Shown here: one piece after another, positions 25,173 to 34,923 of the stretch
How positions within the stretch are numbered: the stretch's first letter is position 1
Layout: each line of letters starts with the position of its first letter
NCBI GenBank assembly: GCA_023229575.1
Contig: JALNYZ010000005.1
Location: forward strand, 62,001-126,000
Length of the DNA: 64,000 nucleotides
Source of the DNA: Prolixibacteraceae bacterium
GTDB taxonomy: Bacteria > Bacteroidota > Bacteroidia > Bacteroidales > Prolixibacteraceae
Reading direction: 5' to 3'
Program-made: the position numbers and the translations under genes
The notes under the pieces: model-generated
What the model was told of the DNA's origin: nothing
The model's input: the letters and a program-made list of their open reading frames with translations, nothing else
The model's database searches: none

Positions 25173-26468
25173 ATGATTGACAATAATGCATCAGTTTTGT
25201 CCGGCAAGGAGATCGGATATTTGGATATGGAGCTTCTGCGGTTCACTACCGCCGGGAGTGTGGATGATGGGAAAAGTACGCTGATTGGCCGTCTGTTGTA
25301 CGATAGCAAGGCAATTTTTGAAGATCAGATGGAGGCCATCGAAAGGGCCAGCATCAGCAGGGGAGGGGAAGAGGTCAATCTGGCATTGCTTACCGACGGA
25401 TTACGCGCAGAGAGGGAACAAGGTATTACCATTGATGTAGCCTACCGTTATTTTGCTACCCCGAAACGCAAATTTATCATTGCCGATACCCCGGGACATA
25501 TACAATATACCAGGAACATGGTAACCGGCGCTTCAACAGCAAATGCTGCTGTTATCCTGATCGATGCCCGCAACGGCGTGATCGAGCAGACCCGCCGGCA
25601 CGCCTATATTGCAGCATTGTTGCAGATTCCCCATGTGGTGGTATGTGTCAACAAGATGGATTTGGTCGATTTTTCGCAGAAGGTATTCGAAGCCATTAAG
25701 ATTGATTTTACAGAAGTGGCACGTAAGTTGGGAAACAATGATGTTCATTTTCTGCCCATAAGTGCAAAACTGGGGGACAATGTGGTAGATCGTTCAACCA
25801 ACATGGATTGGTACTCCGGACCAACGTTTATTGGTTTGATGGAGTCGTTACCGGTTGGGGGTGACCACAATTTTGATGATCCCCGATTCCCGGTACAATA
25901 TGTGATTCGCCCTCAATCCGATCAATTCCCCGACTACCGTGGATATGCTGGCAGGGTTGCCGGCGGAATCTTCAGGGTAGGGCAGGCGGTAGTAGCCTTG
26001 CCGGGTGGTCAGAAGACAACCATCGAAGGAATTGATTTTGGCACAGAGAGCCTGGAACTGGCTTTTGCGCCCCAGTCTGTTACTTTGCGACTGGCGCATG
26101 AGATTGATATCAGTCGGGGATCCATGATCGTTGATGCAATGAACCAACCAATCCAGGGGCAGGAGATCGATCTCATGATTTGTTGGTTAAACAGCAAGCC
26201 ACTCCAACACCGGGGAAAATATTTGTTGAAGCATACTTCCAATGAGATGAAATGTGTAGTGACGGATGTTGCCTACAAGGTTAACATCAATACACTGGAA
26301 GAGTACGACGAAGAAACATCGGTCGGACTAAACGAAATCGCCAAAATCACCATCAAAACTACCCGTCCTTTGTTCTACGATTCATACAAACGAAACAGGG
26401 AAACCGGAAGTTTGATATTGATAGATGAGGCCACGAATAATGTAGTAGGAGCTGGTATGATTTTGTGA
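25173..26468 (+). CDS. cysN: Sulfate adenylyltransferase subunit 1 (CysN), GTPase
   Basis: 431 residues. EF-Tu-like GTPase with G1 GSVDDGKST, G2 region REQGITIDVAYRYF, G3 DTPGH and G4 NKMD, followed by two beta-barrel domains (PVQYVIRPQSDQFPDYRGYAG onward). GTP hydrolysis drives APS formation by CysD. The protein ends after the barrels (VVGAGMIL) and lacks a fused CysC APS kinase, which fits the APS-reductase type of CysH encoded at 5060-5761. Confidence 0.96.
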   Translation: MIDNNASVLSGKEIGYLDMELLRFTTAGSVDDGKSTLIGRLLYDSKAIFEDQMEAIERASISRGGEEVNLALLTDGLRAEREQGITIDVAYRYFATPKRKFIIADTPGHIQYTRNMVTGASTANAAVILIDARNGVIEQTRRHAYIAALLQIPHVVVCVNKMDLVDFSQKVFEAIKIDFTEVARKLGNNDVHFLPISAKLGDNVVDRSTNMDWYSGPTFIGLMESLPVGGDHNFDDPRFPVQYVIRPQSDQFPDYRGYAGRVAGGIFRVGQAVVALPGGQKTTIEGIDFGTESLELAFAPQSVTLRLAHEIDISRGSMIVDAMNQPIQGQEIDLMICWLNSKPLQHRGKYLLKHTSNEMKCVVTDVAYKVNINTLEEYDEETSVGLNEIAKITIKTTRPLFYDSYKRNRETGSLILIDEATNNVVGAGMIL

Positions 26469-26520
26469 TATAGATTGAGATAAATGGAGATAAGTGGAAA
26501 TAAATTGTAATTGATTGATA

Positions 26521-26562
26521 TAAATAGAAATAGGTGGAGTAATTTCCACCTATTTCTATTTA
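26521..26562. terminator. Bidirectional hairpin between cysN and the OmpP1-like gene
   Basis: Arms 26521-26538 and 26545-26562 are a perfect 18-bp inverted repeat with a 6-nt loop (core AAATAGGTGGA). They are embedded in a wider run of related words (GATAAATGGA, GAAATAAATTG, ATTTATTTCTA) spanning about 26470-26600. It lies between two convergent genes. Confidence 0.8.
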
Positions 26563-26601
26563 TTACCATTTATTTCTAACCATTTCTACTGATTTCATTT
26601 A

Positions 26602-28146
26602 TCACATCCGAATCGCGAATGTAAATAATACCTCACTGTTCATGTTATGATATTTAACCGGATCTACATTAACGCCATCTATATGATAAAGATACATGTA
26701 GTTGGTTTTGTCACCCACGCTATAAGTGACGTCCAGTGAATATTTCCCGGAACGGTAACCGAAGCCACCGTTGTAAGTTGTGAATTTATAATCCATGTTG
26801 GGTTGAGAAACCCCGTAGGCACTGGATTTGTATGGATTACCCAAAAATTCCAGTCCGCCCCTGAGGCTGAATGCGTCAGTTAATCTGTATTCCGCCCCTA
26901 ATCTTACATTACTGACAGATTTATAAACAGACTTGATATCCCCATTTTCTACGCTGAAGTCATCGGCAAATCCATGGCTGAATTTTGAAGATGAATAATC
27001 AACAAACTCATAATCCATGGAAAACATTGCTTTTTTGCCAAACTGATAGGCCACACTAGCGATAGCGCGAAGTGGCGAATGGAAGTTGTATTCAAAACTT
27101 CCTATCGGTGTCGACTCCTTATGGGCTCCGTCAGACTGTGTACTGATTCCAACCAGATTAGAATTCATGGATGAACTATAAGTCTCCTTAATGTGAAAAT
27201 AGGTAGGGGTATGAAAAGCAAGCCCGATCCTTAAAGCTGGTAATGGCCGGTAGATGGCCCCCAATTTGAGGTTATAACCTACTCCGGTTGATCTGGTATT
27301 GTTTGTGTAATCGTAATGCCCCCAGCTTTTCAGGTTAGTGCCGGCTTCGTCAATGCCAAATTCACTGTAGACTTTGGCTTCATCATAAAACAGGTCCTGC
27401 ATGCCAATAGATGCCCCAAGGTAAAGATTGTGGTTGAAATTGGCCCCAAAACTGGCGAGGTATTCGTTGATAAACCCTTCCCTGCTGGCCGCTTCCCGTT
27501 GCTTAACCTTCTCATTGTCGAGGAGGAAAGTAGCATAATTATCTCCGGTAGTTGAGGAATTGGTCACGTCGATCAGATAATTTTCCCATGCAAGCTTACT
27601 TTCCCAAGGGATACTGCTTTGGTATGGATCGTACCCATCCGTACTAACCAGGTTGTTGTAATTGATCCCGTTTGTCTGCTGTGCAAATGCATCCATTCTC
27701 GAATAGGCTGAGCTCTCGGTAGATACAAAACTGTTTTGATTAAAATTTGCAATTCGGTTATAACCAATGCCAAAATTAATGGACACCAACCCCGAGTTGT
27801 TTGCAGAACCAGGAATGGTTGAAATATATCCGAAATTTTTAAAATTAAAATTGTTGTTGTTATCCTTGTTCGAATTTCCCTGGTAAGTTGTTTCCGTTGC
27901 GTTCTGATTGAGCAGGCTTATGGTCGTCGATACTTCGCCCCGTTGGTAAATACCTATACCGGCTGGATTAATACTAAGTGAGCCAAAATCCCCGCCAAGG
28001 GCGCCAAAGGCATTTCCCATGGCCTTGGAACGGGCGGTGGACCCATAATTGTGTTGCGAAAACAACAGCGCATTGTCAACGTATTGCGCAGAGCTAACAG
28101 CTGTCATCCCTATGATCGCCATTATTGTGAAGTATAACTTTTTCAT
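26602..28146 (-). CDS. OmpP1/FadL/TodX-family outer-membrane protein
   Basis: 514 residues. A signal peptide (MKKLYFTIMAIIGMTAVSSAQ) leads into the family's N-terminal hatch YGSTARSKAMGNAFGALGGDFGSLSINPAGIGIY, followed by a long beta-barrel. Family members transport hydrophobic molecules across the outer membrane. I start at 28146; the longer in-frame start at 28224 would put 26 unrelated residues before the signal. The last residues, FTFAIRM, end in Met rather than Phe. Confidence 0.82.
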   Translation of the reverse strand: MKKLYFTIMAIIGMTAVSSAQYVDNALLFSQHNYGSTARSKAMGNAFGALGGDFGSLSINPAGIGIYQRGEVSTTISLLNQNATETTYQGNSNKDNNNNFNFKNFGYISTIPGSANNSGLVSINFGIGYNRIANFNQNSFVSTESSAYSRMDAFAQQTNGINYNNLVSTDGYDPYQSSIPWESKLAWENYLIDVTNSSTTGDNYATFLLDNEKVKQREAASREGFINEYLASFGANFNHNLYLGASIGMQDLFYDEAKVYSEFGIDEAGTNLKSWGHYDYTNNTRSTGVGYNLKLGAIYRPLPALRIGLAFHTPTYFHIKETYSSSMNSNLVGISTQSDGAHKESTPIGSFEYNFHSPLRAIASVAYQFGKKAMFSMDYEFVDYSSSKFSHGFADDFSVENGDIKSVYKSVSNVRLGAEYRLTDAFSLRGGLEFLGNPYKSSAYGVSQPNMDYKFTTYNGGFGYRSGKYSLDVTYSVGDKTNYMYLYHIDGVNVDPVKYHNMNSEVLFTFAIRM

Positions 28147-28296
28147 GTTGTGTAAATTTTCTTTTGTTGGACAAATGGAATCGTAGATCAGTGATACTAA
28201 TTTGCATGCAAATATTTGAATCATGAATTAATGATTTCCAATCATGCTCGTTATAACTGAATGTAAATTTTTATAATTATCGTGGGAATGACGGAT

Positions 28297-29811
28297 TTAT
28301 CTGCTTCTGCCTGACCCTCCTCCACCTCCGGAATGTCCACCACCGCTGTTGCTGCCTCCAACATTGCCTCCTCCGCCAAATGATGGGGTAGAGAAGGACC
28401 TGGTACCTGAACTTGAGCCAGAAAATCCAGGTGAGTAGCTTCTGCCACTGCTGCTGCTGCCACTGCTGCTGCTGCTTGGTGAGGCTGATGAACGCGTAGG
28501 TGAGCTGCTTGCTGCGCCGCGTTGGTAACTATTGGATTGTTGGGTCCTAACAGCACCCCCGAAACTTCCGCCAGAACTTTGTGGTCTGGCATATCTGCTT
28601 CCCTGGGTGTTGCTGTTGTATTGCGGTGAATTGTACTGCCTGGTTGATCCATTGTTGTAAGAAGGTTGTGTATTCATCCTGGGCCTGTTGTAGGTTGGGG
28701 TATAATCCCTTCCCGAAGATACTGGCCTTGAGCCAATATTATTCTGATTAACAGCTCCGCTGCTTTGAATGTTGTTGGTGCCTGAACGACGCAGGTTGGA
28801 AAGTGTTTCACCTCTGTTGATGCGGGTTCCCTGCATGTTATTGGGTGCTTGGTTTTGCTGTAATACGGTGGCCTCCCTGGTTGAAGGCTGCCTTGTTCCT
28901 GTAGCACCAACTCCGCCCATTCCCGGTCTTACTCCCTGAACATCGCCATTTGTTGATTGTAACCTGGTAGAGGTAGCATTGATGCTTCTTCCCAGAACCT
29001 GACCGTTGAAAGCGCCTGAACCATAGATTGTACCACTTTTTGTATTATTTGTACCGTACCTTACGGCATTGGAAACGCCTCGTTTTCCGGTGCTATTTTG
29101 TTTACCGTTGTGGTAATTGCCATTGCTCCAACCTCCACCTGCGTAGTAGCTACCGCTGGTCCACCCCCAACCGGGATAGTAACCACCACCCCAGCCGTAA
29201 CCATATCCAAAGCCACCATATCCAAACCCACCGTATCCATATCCGCCATAGCCGAACCATGGATTCCAGGGATTATACCAACCCCCGTAGTATCCGCCAT
29301 AATAGCCTCCATACATACCACCCCAGCCCAGTCCCCAGCTAAAAGGGGAACCGAAATAGGGATCGTAGAATCCGCCCCAGAAGGGATCCCAGAATGGGTC
29401 ATAGAAATAGGGATTGTAAAAAGTCCGTATGCGGGTTGAATAATTCATCTCTTCCCCTTCATAATAATTGTTGATGGTTACCTGTTCTTTATCGTCCTTG
29501 TATTCCATGACGGTGTCTGCATAAGCCGGCTGATCGTCAAAATAATAGGCATTTTTGTCTTTTCGGCTGCTTTTGGGAACGATGTAGTTGTTGACAACCT
29601 TACCCTGTTCGTTCTCTTCCACCTGCATTACCACAGTGCTTTTTTTCTCAGGTTGCTTTTCCTGTTTGACCGGTTTAGGGGTAGATGGCTGGGCATCACC
29701 CGGAGTGAAATAAAGATCATCCGAATAACCACCTGAAGTTACCCTTGAACCTGTTGTGCAAGCGGTAGCCAGTAATGCAACGGCGATGAATAGTTTCACA
29801 TTTGGTTTCAT
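28297..29811 (-). CDS. Gly/Tyr/Trp- and Ser-rich lipoprotein of low complexity
   Basis: 504 residues. A lipobox is present (LLATAC, Cys about 18). The ordered N-terminal part carries KSTVVMQVEENEQGKVVNNY. It is followed by an aromatic-glycine block (about 135-235) with runs such as YGGYYGGYYGGW and GFGYGGFGYGYGWGG. The C-terminal half is rich in Asn, Gln, Ser and Gly and ends in poly-Ser and GGGHSGGGGGSGRSR. No enzyme motif is seen. Such sequences suggest an adhesive, disordered or self-assembling surface protein. It is divergent from proS. Confidence 0.75.
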   Translation of the reverse strand: MKPNVKLFIAVALLATACTTGSRVTSGGYSDDLYFTPGDAQPSTPKPVKQEKQPEKKSTVVMQVEENEQGKVVNNYIVPKSSRKDKNAYYFDDQPAYADTVMEYKDDKEQVTINNYYEGEEMNYSTRIRTFYNPYFYDPFWDPFWGGFYDPYFGSPFSWGLGWGGMYGGYYGGYYGGWYNPWNPWFGYGGYGYGGFGYGGFGYGYGWGGGYYPGWGWTSGSYYAGGGWSNGNYHNGKQNSTGKRGVSNAVRYGTNNTKSGTIYGSGAFNGQVLGRSINATSTRLQSTNGDVQGVRPGMGGVGATGTRQPSTREATVLQQNQAPNNMQGTRINRGETLSNLRRSGTNNIQSSGAVNQNNIGSRPVSSGRDYTPTYNRPRMNTQPSYNNGSTRQYNSPQYNSNTQGSRYARPQSSGGSFGGAVRTQQSNSYQRGAASSSPTRSSASPSSSSSGSSSSGRSYSPGFSGSSSGTRSFSTPSFGGGGNVGGSNSGGGHSGGGGGSGRSR

Positions 29812-29851
29812 GTTTTGTCCTCCTTTACTTTAGTATTCCTTCAATTTTCCC

Positions 29852-29859
29852 TACTTTTG
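29852..29859 (+). promoter_or_regulatory. Candidate -7 element of proS
   Basis: TACTTTTG matches TAnnTTTG exactly, about 50 nt upstream of the proS ATG at 29909. No clear -33 TTG was found. Confidence 0.4.
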
Positions 29860-29908
29860 TATAGAAAATATATCTAGATACGAGCAAATATCATACCAAA
29901 ATATAAAA

Positions 29909-31384
29909 ATGGCAAAGGAACTTACATCCAAAGAGGAAAATTACTCGCAGTGGTACAATGATCTGGTTAGCAAAGCAGATCTGGCTGAAAATTCCGCGGT
30001 TCGCGGTTGTATGGTGATCAAGCCATACGGATATGCAATTTGGGAAAAGATGCAGGCAGCACTGGACCAGATGTTCAAAGAAACGGGTCACGAAAATGCC
30101 TATTTCCCATTGTTCATCCCGAAATCATTCTTTTCGAAAGAGGCCAGCCACGTTGAGGGATTTGCCAAGGAGTGTGCCGTTGTGACCCATTATCGTCTTA
30201 AAAATGATCCCAATGGGAAAGGGATTATTGTAGACCCTGAGGCAAAGCTGGAAGAGGAGCTGATTATACGGCCAACCTCTGAAACAATTATATGGAGTAC
30301 CTATAAAAATTGGGTGCAATCTTACCGGGACCTTCCTATATTGGTCAATCAGTGGGCCAATGTTGTGCGTTGGGAGATGCGTACCCGCATGTTCCTGCGT
30401 ACAGCTGAATTCTTGTGGCAGGAGGGACATACCGCACACGAATCCATGGAGGAGGCACTCGGGGAGACAGAACGCATGATCAACGTCTATGCTGATTTTG
30501 TTGAGAATTACATGGCTGTTCCGGTCATAAAGGGTGCAAAATCAGAACACGAAAGGTTTGCCGGCGCACTTGAAACCTATAGCATTGAGGCATTGATGCA
30601 GGATGGGAAAGCCTTGCAGTCGGGCACTTCACACTTTCTTGGTCAAAATTTCGCCAAAGCGTTTGAGGTACAATTTACCTCCAGGGAAGGCAAACTCGAA
30701 TATGTATGGGCTACCTCCTGGGGCGTTTCTACCCGACTGATCGGTGCATTGATCATGGCACATTCCGACAACAACGGATTGGTTCTTCCTCCAAAACTTG
30801 CCCCAATTCAAGTGGTCATTGTTCCGATTTACAAGAGTTTTGATCAACTGGCGTTGATCTCCGAAACAGTTAAAGTGTTGGTTGATAAGTTAAAAAGAAA
30901 AGGTATTCGTGTAAAATATGATGACCGTGATTCACAACGTCCTGGATGGAAATTTGCGGAATATGAAATGAAGGGTGTACCCGTGCGGTTGGCTATCGGC
31001 CCGCGCGATCTTGAAAATGGCAGCGTGGAAGTTGCCCGCCGTGACACACTGGAAAAAAAGGTTGAACAATTAGAAGGAATTGAAAACCTGATTGAAAACC
31101 TGCTGGTCGAAATTCAGGGTAATATCTACAACAAAGCATTGAAATTCAGGGAGGAAAATACTACAAAAGTTGATACCTACGAAGAGTTCAAAGAGCGGTT
31201 AATCAGCAAACCAGGATTTATCCTTGCACACTGGGACGGAACTTATGAAACGGAGGCCATCATCAAGGAAGAGACAAAAGCCACAATCCGGTGCATTCCG
31301 TTCGATAGTGTCGAAGAGGAGGGCAAGTGTATCTTGACAGGAAAACCTTCCAAACGAAGAGTTCTTTTCGCTCTTTCTTATTAG
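29909..31384 (+). CDS. proS: Prolyl-tRNA synthetase (archaeal/eukaryal-like short type)
   Basis: 491 residues. Class II synthetase motifs: motif 1 near GCMVIKPYGYAIWEKMQ, motif 2 VVRWEMRTRMFLRTAEFLWQEGHTAH and motif 3 region GALIMAHSDNNGLVLPPKLAP. A His-type anticodon-binding domain (VIVPIYKSF onward) and a C-terminal Zn-like domain ending RVLFALSY follow. The short form without the editing INS domain is usual in Bacteroidota. The first gene of a co-directional run proS-pepT-tilS. Confidence 0.96.
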   Translation: MAKELTSKEENYSQWYNDLVSKADLAENSAVRGCMVIKPYGYAIWEKMQAALDQMFKETGHENAYFPLFIPKSFFSKEASHVEGFAKECAVVTHYRLKNDPNGKGIIVDPEAKLEEELIIRPTSETIIWSTYKNWVQSYRDLPILVNQWANVVRWEMRTRMFLRTAEFLWQEGHTAHESMEEALGETERMINVYADFVENYMAVPVIKGAKSEHERFAGALETYSIEALMQDGKALQSGTSHFLGQNFAKAFEVQFTSREGKLEYVWATSWGVSTRLIGALIMAHSDNNGLVLPPKLAPIQVVIVPIYKSFDQLALISETVKVLVDKLKRKGIRVKYDDRDSQRPGWKFAEYEMKGVPVRLAIGPRDLENGSVEVARRDTLEKKVEQLEGIENLIENLLVEIQGNIYNKALKFREENTTKVDTYEEFKERLISKPGFILAHWDGTYETEAIIKEETKATIRCIPFDSVEEEGKCILTGKPSKRRVLFALSY

Positions 31385-31477
31385 ATTTCAATCCTTGTCA
31401 AGTATCAGCCCTGACCTCGTCGAAGGGGCCATACCCAAGTTTAATTTCCTTATAAGCCGGTATCGGCAGACGATAGG

Positions 31478-32707
31478 ATGAAAAAAAATGTAGTCGACCG
31501 CTTTTTAAAATATGTTGGATACAATACCCAATCCGATAACAACAGTACTTCTTGTCCGAGTACCGAGGGCCAGTTGGTTTTTGGGAAGATGCTTGCTGAA
31601 GAGTTGATCAGGATAGGTATGTTGGATGTGGAAGTCGACTGGAATGGCTATGTGATGGCCACCCTTCCGGCCAATTCTGACCTCATGGCACCAGTCGTGG
31701 GATTCGTTGCGCACATGGACACCAGTCCGGATTGTTCGGGTCGGAATGTCCGTCCCAGGGTGATTGATTGTTACGACGGGAATGATATACTCCTTAATGA
31801 TGAGAAGAATATAGTCCTATCCACCAAACGATTTCCTGAAATTCTCAAATACAAAGGAGAGCAAATCATTGTGACAGACGGAACGACGTTGCTTGGTGCC
31901 GATGACAAAGCGGGATTGGCTGAGATAGTTACAACCATGGAGTTTCTTTTGGCTCATCCGGAAATCAAACATGGTAAAGTAAGGGTTGCATTCACCCCAG
32001 ATGAGGAGATTGGCCGTGGAGCCGACCATTTTTATGTGCCGGGCTTTGGAGCTGATTACGCCTATACCATGGATGGAGGCGAGCTAGGTGAGCTCCAATA
32101 CGAAAATTTTAATGCTGCCTCAGCCCATTTGGTATTTCATGGAGTCAATGTTCATCCTGGTTCAGCCAAAGACAAAATGAGGAATTCGTTGTTGTTGGCG
32201 AACCAGTTCATAGCCAATCTTCCAGTAGGAGAAGTACCCGAACATACTGAAAAATATGAGGGTTTCTACCATTTGGTAAAATTTCATGGACAGGTAGACA
32301 AGACAGAACTGGAATTCATTATCCGGGATTTTGACAAAGAAAGTTTTGAGCAGAGGAAATTCAAACTTGTAACAATGGTGCAGGATTTGAACATAAAACA
32401 TCATGAAACCGTAGCGGAAATTTCAGTCAAAGATCAGTATTACAACATGAAGGAGATGATCGACCCTCAGTTTTACATTGTTGAACTGGCAAAAGAGGCA
32501 ATGATTTCCTGTGACGTTGAACCAAAGGTCGTGCCTGTAAGGGGTGGAACAGATGGTTCGCGGCTCTCCTACATGGGCCTGCCTTGTCCCAATATTTTTG
32601 GGGGTGGGCACAATTTTCACGGGGAATATGAATATATCCCTACCAACTCAATGGAAAGCGCCTGCCGGGTAATAGTAGCTATTATTTCCAAAGTTGCCGG
32701 ACTTTAA
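31478..32707 (+). CDS. pepT: Peptidase T (aminotripeptidase)
   Basis: 409 residues, M20 metallopeptidase. Metal ligands and motifs: FVAHMDTSPD (His and Asp), TTLLGADDKAGLAEIV, FTPDEEIGRGADHF, YTMDGGELGELQYENFNAA and HNFHGEYEYI near the end. The dimerisation domain begins HGVNVHPGSAKDKMRNS. PepT removes N-terminal residues from tripeptides in the cytosol. No signal peptide. Confidence 0.95.
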   Translation: MKKNVVDRFLKYVGYNTQSDNNSTSCPSTEGQLVFGKMLAEELIRIGMLDVEVDWNGYVMATLPANSDLMAPVVGFVAHMDTSPDCSGRNVRPRVIDCYDGNDILLNDEKNIVLSTKRFPEILKYKGEQIIVTDGTTLLGADDKAGLAEIVTTMEFLLAHPEIKHGKVRVAFTPDEEIGRGADHFYVPGFGADYAYTMDGGELGELQYENFNAASAHLVFHGVNVHPGSAKDKMRNSLLLANQFIANLPVGEVPEHTEKYEGFYHLVKFHGQVDKTELEFIIRDFDKESFEQRKFKLVTMVQDLNIKHHETVAEISVKDQYYNMKEMIDPQFYIVELAKEAMISCDVEPKVVPVRGGTDGSRLSYMGLPCPNIFGGGHNFHGEYEYIPTNSMESACRVIVAIISKVAGL

Positions 32708-32731
32708 ATATATTGTCTTAAACATTATAAA

Positions 32732-34057
32732 ATGGTTGAACGATTATTAAAGTACATTGAATCTAACCGGCTTTTCTCGCCAAATGATACGCTATTGGTG
32801 GGAGTGAGCGGTGGCATTGATTCAGTGGTGCTTATTGATTTGCTTAACCGTGCGGGATTGGCATTCGCAGTAGCCCACTGCAACTTTCAGTTGAGAGGAA
32901 CAGAGTCAGGTCAGGACGAACACTTTGTAAAAGAGCTCAGTGAGAGCTATGGCAAACTCTGTTTTTGCAAAAGCTTTGATACAAGAGAATATGCCAATGA
33001 AAAGGGCATTTCAATTGAAATGGCGGCCAGGGATTTGCGGTATGACTGGTTCGAAGAGGTACGCAGGACACACCATTTCGACTGGATTTTGGTAGCCCAT
33101 CATCTGGATGATCAGATAGAAACCTTTTTCCTAAACCTGGTCAGGGGAACCGGAATTTCAGGTTTGACCGGAATGAAAATCGTTAACGGGAAGGTAGTAA
33201 GGCCATTGCTGTTTTGTTCGCGCAAGGAGATTGAAAACTATGCAGCAGCAAATAGGTTGCATTACAGGGAGGACAGCTCCAATGCCCTGACTGATTTTCA
33301 GCGCAATAAAATCCGCAAGATGGTACTACCCCTTTTGGAGGAGTTAAATCCCTCGTTTAGGGAAAGTATGGAAGAAACTATTGGTCATTTGAGAGAAACC
33401 TCTGCCATCTATTTACAATCGATCGAGAGAGCCAGAGAGTTGTGTGTCAGAAAAAAATCTAATGGAGAGACTGAGATTCTCCTCGATGAACTTCGACTTT
33501 TGAATCCACTTTCAACCTATTTATTTGAATTGTTAAAGCCATTCCATTTTAATGGTGAAGTGGTGGAAGAAATGGTGAAAGCGATGGAAGGACAGGCAGG
33601 TAAGCAGTTTTATTCCCAATCTCATCGTGCTGTTCTTGACAGACAAGTGATTATTATCGCTAAATTAGCAAAGGAGTCAATAACCAGATTTTACCTCGAT
33701 GAGACGTTGTCGGTCATAGATGTGCCAATTAAACTCACTTTTTCCACCACAAAACAGACAGGGCCTTTTCAATGGAATACCTCCCCAATGATCGCTTCCC
33801 TGGACAAGGACCTGCTACAGTTTCCGCTTATTTTGCGTAAATGGCAGAAAGGTGATTATTTTCAACCCCTGGGAATGAAGGGAATGAAAAAACTGAGTGA
33901 TTTTTTTGTGGATGAAAAATTCAGTTTGCCTGAAAAAGAGGAGTGCTGGATCCTTGCAAATGGTGAAGAGATCGTCTGGATTGTCGGTGTACGTGTTGAT
34001 AACAGGTACAAAATCACGCCTAAAACCAGGAATATTCTGGTAGTGAAACTGAATTGA
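32732..34057 (+). CDS. tilS: tRNA(Ile)-lysidine synthetase TilS
   Basis: 441 residues. N-type ATP pyrophosphatase motif VSGGIDSVVL (about 25-34), HCNFQLRGTES, AHHLDDQIETFFLNLVRGTG, REDSSNALTDFQRNKIR, and the C-terminal TilS substrate-binding domain (WQKGDYFQPLGMKGMKKLSDFF). It converts C34 of tRNA-Ile to lysidine. Its stop codon directly abuts the stop of the DUF6132 gene on the other strand. Confidence 0.95.
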   Translation: MVERLLKYIESNRLFSPNDTLLVGVSGGIDSVVLIDLLNRAGLAFAVAHCNFQLRGTESGQDEHFVKELSESYGKLCFCKSFDTREYANEKGISIEMAARDLRYDWFEEVRRTHHFDWILVAHHLDDQIETFFLNLVRGTGISGLTGMKIVNGKVVRPLLFCSRKEIENYAAANRLHYREDSSNALTDFQRNKIRKMVLPLLEELNPSFRESMEETIGHLRETSAIYLQSIERARELCVRKKSNGETEILLDELRLLNPLSTYLFELLKPFHFNGEVVEEMVKAMEGQAGKQFYSQSHRAVLDRQVIIIAKLAKESITRFYLDETLSVIDVPIKLTFSTTKQTGPFQWNTSPMIASLDKDLLQFPLILRKWQKGDYFQPLGMKGMKKLSDFFVDEKFSLPEKEECWILANGEEIVWIVGVRVDNRYKITPKTRNILVVKLN

Positions 34058-34270
34058 CTATTCTTTTGGTCCTACTTTTTGGAAAGAGGCGATTAAATCA
34101 CCTACCAACCATCCAAGGAGCATTCCATAAAGTATACTGGCGTACCAGTGTGAGGTAATCGGGCAGGTTCCTGTGCTGCATCCGACAAATCTCCAGTAGA
34201 GAAATCCAGTTAAACTACCCAGAAAAAGAAAAATTAAGCTGATACGTTTTTTGTTGACCCAATTGAGCAT
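34058..34270 (-). CDS. DUF6132-like small membrane protein
   Basis: 70 residues with two membrane segments (about 10-27 and 44-62) around a short loop with CSTGTCPITSHWYASILYGMLLGW. The conserved Cys pair and YGxLLGW pattern match small proteins labelled DUF6132 in Bacteroidota. It follows the DJ-1/PfpI gene by 30 bp in the same direction and abuts tilS end to end. Function unknown. Confidence 0.75.
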   Translation of the reverse strand: MLNWVNKKRISLIFLFLGSLTGFLYWRFVGCSTGTCPITSHWYASILYGMLLGWLVGDLIASFQKVGPKE

Positions 34271-34300
34271 ATGTTTTTTTTTGCAAAGAAAGCAAAATAT

Positions 34301-34852
34301 TCACGGAATTACGAGAGCTGTCCGAAGTTCAGACGCGGGATGTTCCCCCTTCAGCAACTTTACAATTTCAAGAGAAAAGTCAAGGGCAGTGCCTACACCA
34401 CGTCCTGTGATAATGTGTTCATCCACTGCGAAAGGAGTGTATAAAACTGTAGCACCGGTCAGTTTGGATTCAAATCCTGGATAGCAGACTGCCTTTCTGT
34501 TTTGAAGAAACCCCATGGATCCCAGGATCATGGGTGCTGCACAGATGGCGCCAATGAACTTTTTTTCTTCATGGAATTTTTTTAGCTGGCCCCTTAGCCC
34601 TGTGTGATTCAGTAAGTTGGAAGTGCCGGGCATACCACCGGGAAGAATGATCATTGTCGCCGTTTCGTAGTTGGCCTCATCGTAGAGCTGATCAGCTTCG
34701 ATGGTGATGTTGTGTGCCCCTGTGACTTTCAGTGAGCCTGTGACAGAAATGACAGTGACATCAAGGAAAGCCCTTCTTAGCACATCGATAATGGTTACCG
34801 CTTCTGTCTCTTCAAAGCCGGTAGCCAGATGGATCAGAATGGATGTTTTCAT
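34301..34852 (-). CDS. DJ-1/PfpI family protein
   Basis: 183 residues. Nucleophile-elbow cysteine Cys104 in IGAICAAPMILG, the acidic partner in GFEETEAV (about 12-19), and PGGMPGTSNL typical of DJ-1/YajL proteins. Family members act as chaperones, deglycases or glyoxalases; the sequence does not decide which. Probably cotranscribed with the DUF6132 gene. Confidence 0.9.
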   Translation of the reverse strand: MKTSILIHLATGFEETEAVTIIDVLRRAFLDVTVISVTGSLKVTGAHNITIEADQLYDEANYETATMIILPGGMPGTSNLLNHTGLRGQLKKFHEEKKFIGAICAAPMILGSMGFLQNRKAVCYPGFESKLTGATVLYTPFAVDEHIITGRGVGTALDFSLEIVKLLKGEHPASELRTALVIP

Positions 34853-34923
34853 AAATCAATAAATTAAGTTGGAAGTATTTCAAAAAGAAATTACCCAAAG
34901 GTCACGAAGTACACACAAATGTA

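Noticed and set aside
28225..28296. Possible regulatory RNA between the OmpP1-like and Gly-rich lipoprotein genes
   Set aside because: Only 72-150 AT-rich nt with no stable hairpin or conserved motif.
29028..29439. Open frames of about 110 codons in several frames of the Gly/Tyr-rich lipoprotein gene
   Set aside because: Low-complexity GC-rich codons in that gene produce long frames in other frames; they lack any protein-like features.
31406..31431. CCTGACCTCGTCGAAGG sequence between proS and pepT
   Set aside because: It resembles a common intergenic repeat word, but there is only one short copy with a 4-bp stem here, too little to call.
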